The notes beneath the pieces were generated by a model. It worked only from the letters and a program-made list of their open reading frames with translations. It was not told the DNA's origin and ran no database searches. A DNA stretch of 64,000 nucleotides from contig CALWLS010000004.1 in NCBI GenBank assembly GCA_944381575.1, positions 1-64,000 of the forward strand, read 5' to 3'. Below are positions 25,254 through 33,629 of the stretch, one piece after another (position 1 is the first letter of the stretch; every line of letters starts with the position of its first letter). The translations under genes were made by a program, and so were the position numbers. The stretch is from an uncultured Lachnospiraceae bacterium (GTDB taxonomy: Bacteria > Bacillota > Clostridia > Lachnospirales > Lachnospiraceae).

Positions 25254-26667
25254 TCTTGAACCCTTTAAAAATTGTCATGAACAGTATCTTTATATCGAGG
25301 CCGAAGGTCCAGTTCTCTATATAATAAAGATCATATTCTATGCGCTTTCTGATAGAAGTGTCTCCCCTGTAGCCGTTGACCTGCGCCCAGCCCGTAAGCC
25401 CCGGCCTGACCTGATGCTTGATCATGTAGCGCGGGATCTCCTCTTTGAATTTTTCCACGAACTGCGGCCTTTCAGGTCTCGGACCCACAAGGCTCATATC
25501 CCCTTTAAGCACATTGAAGAACTGGGGCATCTCATCTATGTTGAGCCGCCTTATGACCCTTCCCACGGGAGTGACCCTCGGGTCTCCCTTGGTGGTCCAT
25601 CTGGTGAGCTCATCCTCAGGCCTCTGTATATACATGGACCTGAACTTGAACATACGAAAAGACCTGTTATGCAGGCCTACCCTTTCCTGGGCATATATTA
25701 CCGGACCGGGGCTCGTAAGCTTGACTAACAGCGCCGTTATGAGCATTACCGGGCTGAATATTATGATGGCGGCAACGGCTCCCAAAATATCCACGATGCG
25801 CTTTATAATGGCGTTGAAGGGACTCGTGAGCGGCACATGTCTTATATGTATCGCCGGCAGACCCTCAAGATCCTCCATGTACGGCGTGGTCGGGATTATG
25901 TTCTGATAATCCGGGATAAACAGCGTATGTACTCCGGATTTCTCACATATGTTGACCACGGGCTTCAGATACATATATTTGTCGAGGGGGAGCGTCACTA
26001 TTATCTCATCCACATCGTTATTGGGAAGTATGTTCCTGAGCTCTGAAAGATCTCCCAGTACCCTGACTCCGTCCTTTTCACTGCCCTTTTCAAGCTCGTC
26101 GTCTATAAGGCCCATGATATGATAGCCCCATTCCGGGTTATCCCTGTTTCGGTCTATGAATCCCGTAGCTGCCATGGAATATCCTACCAGCAGCACATGC
26201 TTCTGGTTAAATCCCCTGGCCCTTAAATTCCACAGGCATACCCTTAAGACATTCCTGAACAGGGTCTCCAGAATGATGTTTATAGCGAAGAAGGCCACGA
26301 TCATCCTTGTGGAGAAGTTCCTTAAGTAAGGTCCTATCCCCGGCAGGTTCCTTCCGGCAAACAGTATGAAGGTTATGAGCATCAGGCCGATAATATTGGC
26401 CTTGCAGATATTTGCAAGCTCTCTGCGCCTCGACTGTATCCGCTTTGGAGTATACAGGTTGAAAATACCGTACAGTATGATGTACGCCGGCACTATTACT
26501 ATAAGCGCCCTGAAATACACCTCCGCCGGCAGCGCTACCTGCACTCCGTCGGTCCTTACGTGGGAACCTATGACGACATGGAATGCCAGTATATACGACA
26601 GGGCCGTTACGACCGCGTCCAGCACTATATGTATAAAATTAAACTTTGACTGATTACTTTTTATCAT
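25243..26667 (-). CDS. Undecaprenyl-phosphate glycosyl-1-phosphate transferase
   Basis: Initiating enzyme of surface polysaccharide synthesis; moves a sugar-1-phosphate from a UDP-sugar to undecaprenyl phosphate. 474 residues: four or five N-terminal helices, a nucleotide-fold region (HVLLVGYSMAATGFIDRNRDN), a late membrane segment (IKRIVDILGAVAAIIIFSPVMLI) and the catalytic block with FKFRSMY, then VGRVIRRLNIDEMPQFFNVL and GDMSLVGPRPERP. This is the WbaP/EpsE polyprenyl glycosylphosphotransferase type. No Shine-Dalgarno sequence precedes the ATG. A TGATATAAT extended -10 lies at 26733-26741. Confidence 0.93.
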   Translation of the reverse strand: MIKSNQSKFNFIHIVLDAVVTALSYILAFHVVIGSHVRTDGVQVALPAEVYFRALIVIVPAYIILYGIFNLYTPKRIQSRRRELANICKANIIGLMLITFILFAGRNLPGIGPYLRNFSTRMIVAFFAINIILETLFRNVLRVCLWNLRARGFNQKHVLLVGYSMAATGFIDRNRDNPEWGYHIMGLIDDELEKGSEKDGVRVLGDLSELRNILPNNDVDEIIVTLPLDKYMYLKPVVNICEKSGVHTLFIPDYQNIIPTTPYMEDLEGLPAIHIRHVPLTSPFNAIIKRIVDILGAVAAIIIFSPVMLITALLVKLTSPGPVIYAQERVGLHNRSFRMFKFRSMYIQRPEDELTRWTTKGDPRVTPVGRVIRRLNIDEMPQFFNVLKGDMSLVGPRPERPQFVEKFKEEIPRYMIKHQVRPGLTGWAQVNGYRGDTSIRKRIEYDLYYIENWTFGLDIKILFMTIFKGFKNAY

Positions 26668-26732
26668 TAGTCTTAGTATTATACTATATCGCTTTGTTTA
26701 AAAAGAGTTTTTTTCTTAAATATTAAATTAAG

Positions 26733-26741
26733 ATTATATCA
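26733..26741 (-). promoter_or_regulatory. Candidate extended -10 promoter for the glycosylphosphotransferase gene
   Basis: The minus strand reads TGATATAAT, an extended -10 element, about 65 bases before the ATG. No good -35 is seen. A second TATAAT at 26678-26683 lies only about 10 bases before the ATG. Confidence 0.35.
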
Positions 26742-26764
26742 CGATCCCCCGCCGTTATGATATT

Positions 26765-29257
26765 TTACATGCCCCTGCGCTGTTTTTCCCTGAGCACGGT
26801 CTTAAGCTGTTTTTCCACGTCCAACTCAAGTTTGTAAGGCTCTCCGGGCTTTTCCTTAGTAAGATCCCTCAAGGCAAAATTAGCCTTTCTCAAGGTCAGA
26901 TTCGTATTATAGTAAGGATCCCCGCCTTCAAGTATGCCTCCCCAGTAATGGGCAAACACCGCGATCTCATTATTGAATCTCTGTACCTTTTCCGGAGTAT
27001 CCTCCAGCCCTCTGGATTTGGATTCGTAATGATGGAAGGTCACATACGGGTCATATATGACAAGCTTGCCAAGAGCCCTTACCTTCATACAGAGATCTAT
27101 ATCGTTAAAGGCTACGGCCAGCTCTGTCCTGAAGCCCCCGGCCTTATCGAATATCTCTCTTCTCATCATCATGCAGGCAGCAGTTACCGCACTCAGATCC
27201 TGCACGCACATCATCCTGTGCATATAGGAATTTTCCTTTTCATGAAGCCCTACAAATGCCGCTCCGGCAATGCCTCCGAGCCCCACGATGACTCCCGCAT
27301 GCTGTATGGTATCGTCTCCGTACATAAGCCTTGCCCCGACGATGCCTGTTTCCTTTCTTAAGGCAAGGTTTGCCATCTCGGTCAGTGAATCAGGACTTAT
27401 CAGCTCCACGTCATTATTTAAGAACAGGAGCAGTCCGCCCTTCGCAAAGCCCACTCCGAAGTTATTGATGGCTGAATAGTTGAAAATGCCGTCAAAATAA
27501 ACCACTCTCACCGGCAGCTTTTTCTTAAAGTCTCCGTACTTATCCTTAAGGCCTGCGGCAGCTTCCCTTATGGCGGCTTCATTTATATCAAGCCCCCTCT
27601 GCCTTATGGCGGCAAGCATTTCCTCCATGGCAGCCTCATCTCCTGATATAAGGCTGTAATAGCCAAAGGTCTCCGCTTCGGTGGAGTTATTTTCAACTAT
27701 GATAAACTCTATATTCCTGTAGGCGGAATTTTCCATAACGGATCTTATGCATTTATCCAGATCCTCTATATGATCCTTATTCGGTATGATTACCGAGATA
27801 AGATTATCGTTCCCCTCCTCAGGTATGTCGTAAACCGTATGGTAATATCCGTAGGTGACTCCCTTTTCCACCGTCCTGCAGCTTATGCCCACCCTGTCAT
27901 AATGGGCCATGACCGCCTTTTTACCGGCTTCAAAGGCATAAAGCTTTGCCTTCGGGTCGGAAGCCGTCGAACCCTTATGATATCTCCAGTGATAGCAGAT
28001 CTTTGGTATATGCACCACCTTTTCGGATACGAACCTGCCCTGCTTAAGCTTTTTTAATGAGCTGTCACTGAGTTTACCCTCAAGATATTCATAGTCACCC
28101 TTTTCAAAGGCGTCGTCAAGAAGCCTTCTCTCTCCGGCAGAGGCCTCCTCCATACATCGGAAAAAGAAATCATGATCCTGAGCTCCGTCAAACTCCTCCC
28201 TGAAGCCCCCGGCCTTTTTGAGCAGATCCCTTCTGATGACGCTCAGATGGCAGACATAGTTGACGGAGCAGAGCATATCCATGTTCATGTCCGACTTAAA
28301 ATGAGGCTCGAAAAGCGCCTTCCCGTCAAAATCTATCTTATCCTCATCGGTATATATAAACTGCGCCTCAGGATTTTCCGAGATTGCCTTTGCAACCTCA
28401 TAAAGCGCCCATTCCGGAAGCTCGTCATCATGGTCGCACAAAGCTATATAACCGCCCCCGGCGGCTTCGAGCCCGGCGTTGGTATTTCCCGATATGCCGC
28501 GATTGCCGGAAAGCCTCAGCAGCTTGAACCTGTCATCCTTTTCAGCGTATTTTAAAGTGGTATCCGCCACCGACGTGCTGCCCTTATCGGATCCGTCCGC
28601 AACTATCGCTTCAAAATTAGGATAGGTCTGCCTGATAAGCGAGTCAAACAACATGGAAAGATACTTTTCCGGAGTATTGTAGGCAGGTATCACTATGCTT
28701 ATCACCGGCGGCCTGCCCCCGGCAAATTCAAAGCTCTTCCAGGCCTCCCTCTGCCTGTCCAGCTCTTCCTTTGATATGGCTGTTTTCAGCTGCCACTCAG
28801 GATAGTCATAGTCCTCGTCTATCTTCTGTATCTTATGCACCGCCTTTTTTATGAAGGCTCTGATGCCGTTCTCCCTTATAAAATCAAAGGAAACGACAAG
28901 GGTCTCCACATGGACCAGGGCGATGAGCTTTTCCAGCCTTTTGGCCTTTATGGAGTTTCTTTTTTCAACTATGCGGTTATTTATCCTTACCCTGCGGACA
29001 CTCCTGCCGTCGCGCATGACAAGATAGGCGTCCTGCTCCCTTTCAAAGGGGATGGCTGCCGTAAAACCGCTCATCCTGTCCGCCCCGAACTGGCTCGCCA
29101 CATCGGCCCTGTCTCTGGCAACGACAGTACACTTCATGGGCTTTCCGCTTCTGTCCGTGACGGAAAAATCTATTTTTTCAGTTTCGGACGGGATGCACCA
29201 GCCTTCCACCACCAGTACGCCGTCCCTCAAACTCATTGAATCTATCCTGTATCTCAT
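26765..29257 (-). CDS. Glycosyltransferase with two GT2 domains
   Basis: Cytosolic or membrane-associated sugar transferase for surface glycan assembly. After an N-terminal beta-rich region of about 110 residues, the first GT-A domain begins near residue 180 (ISIVIPAYNTPEKYLSMLF, with YTDEDKID as the DXD-like site). The second begins near 490 (ISVIIPNKDHIEDLDKCI, with LFLNNDVELI). About 830 residues, matching large double-GT2 proteins of clostridial polysaccharide loci. I prefer the ATG at 29255-29257 over an upstream GTG at 29266; neither has a strong ribosome binding site. Confidence 0.9.
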   Translation of the reverse strand: MRYRIDSMSLRDGVLVVEGWCIPSETEKIDFSVTDRSGKPMKCTVVARDRADVASQFGADRMSGFTAAIPFEREQDAYLVMRDGRSVRRVRINNRIVEKRNSIKAKRLEKLIALVHVETLVVSFDFIRENGIRAFIKKAVHKIQKIDEDYDYPEWQLKTAISKEELDRQREAWKSFEFAGGRPPVISIVIPAYNTPEKYLSMLFDSLIRQTYPNFEAIVADGSDKGSTSVADTTLKYAEKDDRFKLLRLSGNRGISGNTNAGLEAAGGGYIALCDHDDELPEWALYEVAKAISENPEAQFIYTDEDKIDFDGKALFEPHFKSDMNMDMLCSVNYVCHLSVIRRDLLKKAGGFREEFDGAQDHDFFFRCMEEASAGERRLLDDAFEKGDYEYLEGKLSDSSLKKLKQGRFVSEKVVHIPKICYHWRYHKGSTASDPKAKLYAFEAGKKAVMAHYDRVGISCRTVEKGVTYGYYHTVYDIPEEGNDNLISVIIPNKDHIEDLDKCIRSVMENSAYRNIEFIIVENNSTEAETFGYYSLISGDEAAMEEMLAAIRQRGLDINEAAIREAAAGLKDKYGDFKKKLPVRVVYFDGIFNYSAINNFGVGFAKGGLLLFLNNDVELISPDSLTEMANLALRKETGIVGARLMYGDDTIQHAGVIVGLGGIAGAAFVGLHEKENSYMHRMMCVQDLSAVTAACMMMRREIFDKAGGFRTELAVAFNDIDLCMKVRALGKLVIYDPYVTFHHYESKSRGLEDTPEKVQRFNNEIAVFAHYWGGILEGGDPYYNTNLTLRKANFALRDLTKEKPGEPYKLELDVEKQLKTVLREKQRRGM

Positions 29258-29287
29258 ATTTATCACATTCTCATTAAACGGATCCGA

Positions 29288-30373
29288 TCAGCTTCGGCCC
29301 CGTTTAACAAGTTTATTTTTCTGCCTTATAACAAAATCCCTGATATAGAAAAATGTATCCGCTATAAGCATGAGCTCTATACGGATATATGTCATAAGCC
29401 TTGCTGCCTTAAAAAATGTCTTGTTTTTCCTGCATTTTCCGACTGTTTTAAGGCCCTCTTTGACACCGCCAAGATACGCCCGGCCAAAGCCCGCCTTAAG
29501 GAAAAACAGCTGCTTTATTACCATACCGGCCGCTATCCACGGGAGATTGATGAGCAGCATGAAAACAGGCATATTTTTATAATTAAGGTAAATGTTGTTC
29601 CTTGCTGCAAGCCTTACCTTGAAATCATTATATCTGGAGCCTGAGGTGCCGCTCCCCAAGTGCAGCACCCGTGAAGCAGGCGCATAGACTATTCTGTATC
29701 CTCGGGTCCTGATCCTGAAGGAAACATCCACGTCCTCAAGATAGGCAAAATGCATGGGATCGAAGTAAGCCCCGGCTCCGTCTTCAGTCACAAGTTTTAT
29801 CTCATCAAGAGCCTTAAGCCTGTATGCGGCGGCCCCGGCACAGGCCGAAAACACCTCGGAAGTCTTATTAAAGGCCTTTGTGACCACCGGCTGTCCAACG
29901 CCTCTCTGGAAGGCCCAGCCAAAGAGATTATATCCGTCTCCAGCGTCGTCTAAGATATCAGGCTCAAACATTTTTATCATCATCGGCGTCACTGCGGCGA
30001 TCCGTTCTTCCCTGTCCTCCTCAAAGGGCCTTATAAGCTCCTTAAGATAATCGGGCTCAGCCTCGGTATCGTTATTCAAAAGCACTATATACCTTGATCC
30101 CGCCGCCTTATCTATGCCGGCGTTCACCGCCCCGGAAAAGCCCGTGTTTTCTTTCAGGAACAGACAGCATACGTCAAGTCCGTTATCAGAACCCTCAAGC
30201 TCCTTAAGATACCCGGCTGATCCGTCATCCGAGCCGTTATCCACTACAATGACCCTGAAATCGCGGTATGTCTGCCGCATAAGCGCCCGGATACATTTAT
30301 CCATAAATTTGAGACCGTTGTAATTGGGTATTATTACAGCGGTCTCCGCCATATCGGCATGAATAAGCTCCAT
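29288..30373 (-). CDS. Glycosyltransferase family 2
   Basis: GT-A fold transferase, probably adding rhamnose or a related sugar to a lipid-linked glycan. The N-terminal block VIIPNYNGLKFMDKCI, the nucleotide-site VVDNGSDDGSAGYL, and the DXD-like LLNNDTEAEPDYL are present. A C-terminal hydrophobic stretch (VFMLLINLPWIAAGMVIKQLF) suggests membrane association. The ATG shares one base with the deoB stop (TAATG); an in-frame ATG at 30350-30352 is an alternative. Confidence 0.9.
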   Translation of the reverse strand: MELIHADMAETAVIIPNYNGLKFMDKCIRALMRQTYRDFRVIVVDNGSDDGSAGYLKELEGSDNGLDVCCLFLKENTGFSGAVNAGIDKAAGSRYIVLLNNDTEAEPDYLKELIRPFEEDREERIAAVTPMMIKMFEPDILDDAGDGYNLFGWAFQRGVGQPVVTKAFNKTSEVFSACAGAAAYRLKALDEIKLVTEDGAGAYFDPMHFAYLEDVDVSFRIRTRGYRIVYAPASRVLHLGSGTSGSRYNDFKVRLAARNNIYLNYKNMPVFMLLINLPWIAAGMVIKQLFFLKAGFGRAYLGGVKEGLKTVGKCRKNKTFFKAARLMTYIRIELMLIADTFFYIRDFVIRQKNKLVKRGRS

Positions 30374-31644
30374 TATGCTTCACCCCGGCTTATTATCATA
30401 TCCTTAAAGCTGTCGCCGTCGATATTGTCATTGGAAATGCCGAAAATGTCAAGTATCGTGGCTGCTATATCTCCAAAACAATTTCTCGTACCTATGTCGG
30501 TATTATTATTTATGCGTTTTCCGTAAGCTAAGAACGGGATGTATTCCCTCGTATGGTCCGTTCCCTTAAATCCTGGATCACAGCCATGGTCCGCCGTGAT
30601 CATTACAAGGTCATCCTCGGACATGCCTGATATCAGCTCCCCGAGCCTTTGATCAAAGCGGCTCACAGCTTTTGCATAGCCGTCTATATCCCGCCTGTGT
30701 CCGTATACGGAATCGGTCTCCACAAGATTTACAAATACAAGTCCCTTAAAATCCTCCTTTAAGAGCCCGATGGTCTTGTCCATGCCGTCCTCGTTTGAAA
30801 CTGTCGGCGTGGTAAAGCTTTCATCCAGGCCCTTTCCTGCAAATATATCCCGGATCTTTCCAATGCCTATGCTCGAAAATCCATTGGCCTTAAGTATATC
30901 AAGCATCGTATCTCCCGGAGGACACAGCGAAAAATCATGACGCTTTGCGTTATCCCTTACGAAATCCTCGGGACTGCTGCCGGTAAACGGCCTTGCGATA
31001 ACCCTTCCGACTCCGTATTTTTCTCCGGTTAGTATCTCTCTTGCAATGCGGCAATAGCCGTAGAGCTCCTCAGGGCTTACCACCGATTCATTGGCGGCTA
31101 TCTGGAATACGGAATCCGCCGAGGTATAAACTATAAGATCTCCGGTGCGCATATGTTCTGCCCCGAAATCCTTTATGACCTCAGTACCCGAATACGGCCT
31201 GTTGCACAGGGCCCTCTTACCGGTACGTCTTTCAAATTCACGTATTATCTCCTCAGGGAATCCCTCAGGAAATACCGGAAATCTGTGCTTTGTCACAAGC
31301 CCTGCGATCTCCCAGTGTCCCGCCGTGGTATCTTTCCCGGCGGAGCGCTCCATGAGCCTTCCGTAGGCGCCTCTGTATAGCTCCCCTAAGCCCTCCTTAA
31401 GTTCTGTCCCCTGCACGGTCCCGGGCTTATCCGGAAGGTAGTACGTTTCCCCCTCCTTAAAGCCGTCTATGAAAAAAATGCCCAGAGCCTCAAGATTCGG
31501 GCAATCCCAGTTTTCGGACTTCCTAATGGTATTAAGGGTGCAGGCCCCCGTATCCCCGAAGCTTTCAGCGTCCGGCATATAGCCGCAGCCCATACTGTCC
31601 ACCACGATGAGAAATATTCTTTTTATTGGTTTTATTTCCTTCAT
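30373..31644 (-). CDS. deoB: Phosphopentomutase
   Basis: Interconverts ribose- or deoxyribose-1-phosphate and the 5-phosphates in nucleoside salvage. Alkaline-phosphatase-like metal sites are visible: VDSMGCGYMPDA at the N-terminus, SAGKDTTAGHWEI near residue 105 (phospho-acceptor Thr), and DLVMITADHGCDPGFKGTDHTREY near 345. 423 residues is slightly longer than the usual 390-410. It follows the uridine phosphorylase gene by 42 bases, a functional pair. Confidence 0.96.
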   Translation of the reverse strand: MKEIKPIKRIFLIVVDSMGCGYMPDAESFGDTGACTLNTIRKSENWDCPNLEALGIFFIDGFKEGETYYLPDKPGTVQGTELKEGLGELYRGAYGRLMERSAGKDTTAGHWEIAGLVTKHRFPVFPEGFPEEIIREFERRTGKRALCNRPYSGTEVIKDFGAEHMRTGDLIVYTSADSVFQIAANESVVSPEELYGYCRIAREILTGEKYGVGRVIARPFTGSSPEDFVRDNAKRHDFSLCPPGDTMLDILKANGFSSIGIGKIRDIFAGKGLDESFTTPTVSNEDGMDKTIGLLKEDFKGLVFVNLVETDSVYGHRRDIDGYAKAVSRFDQRLGELISGMSEDDLVMITADHGCDPGFKGTDHTREYIPFLAYGKRINNNTDIGTRNCFGDIAATILDIFGISNDNIDGDSFKDMIISRGEA

Positions 31645-31686
31645 AATCTTTTTTCGATCTTTCCACGGCTTTCCGTCCGATCAGGA

Positions 31687-32454
31687 TCATCCCCTTATAA
31701 GGATGCGCATTGCCTCCACCGCCGTCTTTACGGCATTTTCCGTATCATATACCTGAGGATCATCAAGTCCCTTCTCACGCCTCGTCTGATTGGCAAGAGC
31801 TAAAAGCACGGACCCGCACCTTACTCCTCTTACTGCAGCGACAGTAAATAAAGCGGCAGTCTCCATTTCAGAGCAGAGGACCCCGAGCCGCTTCCAGGCT
31901 TCCCACTTATATTTGAGCATGGCTTCAGCCGGCATTGACTCCGGACTGTGCTGCCCGTAAAAACTGTCCTTACTCTGTACCACGCCCATATGATGCCTTA
32001 AGCCAAGGGATCCGGCAGCGGACTTAAGGGCCGCCGCCACCTCAAAGTCAGCTACCGCCGGCCACTCAATGGGCGCGTACTCCCTTGTGGTTCCTTCGGC
32101 TCTTACCGCTCCCGTGGCTATGCAAAGATCTCCTCCAAGGACATCCTCCCTTATGCCGCCGGAGGTCCCCACTCTTATAAATGTATCCGCCCCAAGGTGT
32201 ATAAGCTCCTCCATGCATATGGCCGCCGACGGCCCGCCTATGCCGGTGGACACCACGCTTACGGCCTCTCCTGAGAGTCTGCCCGTGTACGCCGTAAATT
32301 CCCTGTTACTTGCCTTAAATCTGGCATCCTCAAGATAGGCCGCTATCTTTTCACACCTTCCCGGATCCCCCGGAAGTATAACATAGCGCCCTACATCCTC
32401 TTTTTTCAGATGCAGATGAAATTCGCCGCTGTCCTGTTTATAGGCTAAAGACAT
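31687..32454 (-). CDS. udp: Uridine phosphorylase
   Basis: Cleaves uridine with phosphate to uracil and ribose-1-phosphate, the substrate of DeoB next door. Family blocks: [14 protein letters not shown] near residue 25, [32 protein letters not shown] near 70-100, and the active-site [17 protein letters not shown] near 195. 255 residues is normal. Purine nucleoside phosphorylase is less likely given the length and the pyrimidine-type [12 protein letters not shown] block. It is divergent from queT. Confidence 0.92.
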   Translation of the reverse strand: MSLAYKQDSGEFHLHLKKEDVGRYVILPGDPGRCEKIAAYLEDARFKASNREFTAYTGRLSGEAVSVVSTGIGGPSAAICMEELIHLGADTFIRVGTSGGIREDVLGGDLCIATGAVRAEGTTREYAPIEWPAVADFEVAAALKSAAGSLGLRHHMGVVQSKDSFYGQHSPESMPAEAMLKYKWEAWKRLGVLCSEMETAALFTVAAVRGVRCGSVLLALANQTRREKGLDDPQVYDTENAVKTAVEAMRILIRG

Positions 32455-32505
32455 TTTAAATATCTCCCTGAATATCTGCCTCAGACTTATCCGTATATCA
32501 AAGAG

Positions 32506-32535
32506 CTTGACCTCTTCATATACTTTTGTTATGCT
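32506..32535 (+). promoter_or_regulatory. Candidate promoter of queT
   Basis: TTGACC (32506-32511), an 18-base spacer and TATGCT (32530-32535). Transcription would start about 20 bases before the preQ1 riboswitch. Confidence 0.5.
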
Positions 32536-32560
32536 TTATCACGTTTCGCATGCTTACGGG

Positions 32561-32604
32561 ACGGTGAGTTCGTGACCATCCTCACCCAAAATAAAACTAC
32601 GGAG
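32561..32604 (+). promoter_or_regulatory. preQ1-I riboswitch controlling queT
   Basis: P1 is a perfect 6-bp helix, GGTGAG (32563-32568) with CTCACC (32581-32586). The loop begins TTCGTG. After P1 an A-rich strand (CAAAATAAAA) leads to CTACGGAG. CGTG of the loop can pair with TACG of the tail to form the H-type pseudoknot of the preQ1-I class, and that tail includes the GGAG ribosome binding site. Ligand binding should therefore block translation. The downstream gene is a QueT transporter, the expected target. Confidence 0.88.
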
Positions 32605-32611
32605 AATAAAA

Positions 32612-33169
32612 ATGAATGTAAAAACCATCTGTCAGGCTGCAATGATCGCAGCCGTCTATGTCGTTATCAGCCTTATGTTCCTGCCGATAAGCTTCGGCCC
32701 GATACAGTGCAGGATAAGCGAAATGCTTACGGTCCTTCCGGCCTTTATCCCGGCGGCCGTACCCGGCGTCGCCATAGGCTGTCTCATCACCAACATACTT
32801 GGCGGAGCCATACTTCCGGACATTATATTCGGGACTTTGGCCACGCTGATCGGTGCAGTATTCACCCGTTTATTGACAAGCCGGCTTATCCTCGAGCACC
32901 ATAACGGATCAGCTGTTTCCGATGGGGCTATCCACCCGGGCCTTATGTTCAGGCTCATGGCCGTGCTTCCTCCAGTCATAAGCAACACCGTCATCGTCCC
33001 CCTCGTACTCAAATACGCCTATATGTATGACGACGCTCTGTTGTTCATGGCATTTACCGTGGCTGTCGGAGAGATATTAAGCGCAGGAATACTCGGCAAT
33101 CTGCTCATAAGCGTATTATGCCGCGGCAGGATATATTCCGCCGTCAATTCCGCTTTTCAATCTCACTGA
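32612..33169 (+). CDS. queT: QueT family queuosine-precursor transporter
   Basis: Predicted S-component-like membrane protein importing a queuosine precursor (preQ0, preQ1 or queuine), powered by the shared ECF module. 185 residues with five or six hydrophobic segments and the QueT block FGPIQCRISEMLTVLPAFIP followed by GCLITNILGG. The ECF energising proteins are encoded at 1.9-4.5 kb in the same window. A preQ1-I riboswitch covers its ribosome binding site. Its 3' end overlaps convergent rpiB by 26 bases. Confidence 0.93.
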   Translation: MNVKTICQAAMIAAVYVVISLMFLPISFGPIQCRISEMLTVLPAFIPAAVPGVAIGCLITNILGGAILPDIIFGTLATLIGAVFTRLLTSRLILEHHNGSAVSDGAIHPGLMFRLMAVLPPVISNTVIVPLVLKYAYMYDDALLFMAFTVAVGEILSAGILGNLLISVLCRGRIYSAVNSAFQSH

Positions 33170-33587
33170 TGATATCGACCCTTTTCTGATGTCTTCCGCC
33201 GATAAATTCGGCGGCAAGCCATTCGTCGACTATCATCTTGGCAAGCTCCGGTCCTATCACTCTTGCCCCGAAGCATAGAACATTTGAATTATTATGTATC
33301 CTGGAGAGCTTAGCGCTGTATGGCTCCGAGCAGCATACGGCGCGGACTCCGTTTACCTTGTTGCAGGCAATGCTGATGCCGACTCCGGTGCCGCATATGG
33401 CTATGCCGAGATCAGCTTTTCCGGACACGACGGCGTTTGCCACCATCTCGCCATACAGAGGATAATCCACGCTCTCCGTGGTATCTGTTCCGAAATTAAT
33501 GACCTCATATCCCTTTTCCTCAAGATATGACTTTATGATGTTCTTCATGTCCACTGCTGCATGGTCATTTCCTATGGCTATCTTCAT
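33144..33587 (-). CDS. rpiB: Ribose-5-phosphate isomerase B
   Basis: Interconverts ribose-5-P and ribulose-5-P. Family blocks: MKIAIGNDHAAVDMK at the N-terminus, the active-site GIAICGTGVGISIACNKVNG near residue 65, and NVLCFGARVIG near 105. I placed the start at the ATG 33585-33587; an in-frame TTG three codons upstream sits behind AAAGGA and could be used instead. It lies 42 bases after the heptose-kinase-like gene, so a role with other sugar phosphates (LacAB/RpiB family) is possible. Confidence 0.94.
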   Translation of the reverse strand: MKIAIGNDHAAVDMKNIIKSYLEEKGYEVINFGTDTTESVDYPLYGEMVANAVVSGKADLGIAICGTGVGISIACNKVNGVRAVCCSEPYSAKLSRIHNNSNVLCFGARVIGPELAKMIVDEWLAAEFIGGRHQKRVDIISEIEKRN

Positions 33588-33629
33588 TGCCTCCAACCTG
33601 TCCTTTCCAAATAATATAAGGCTTACTGT

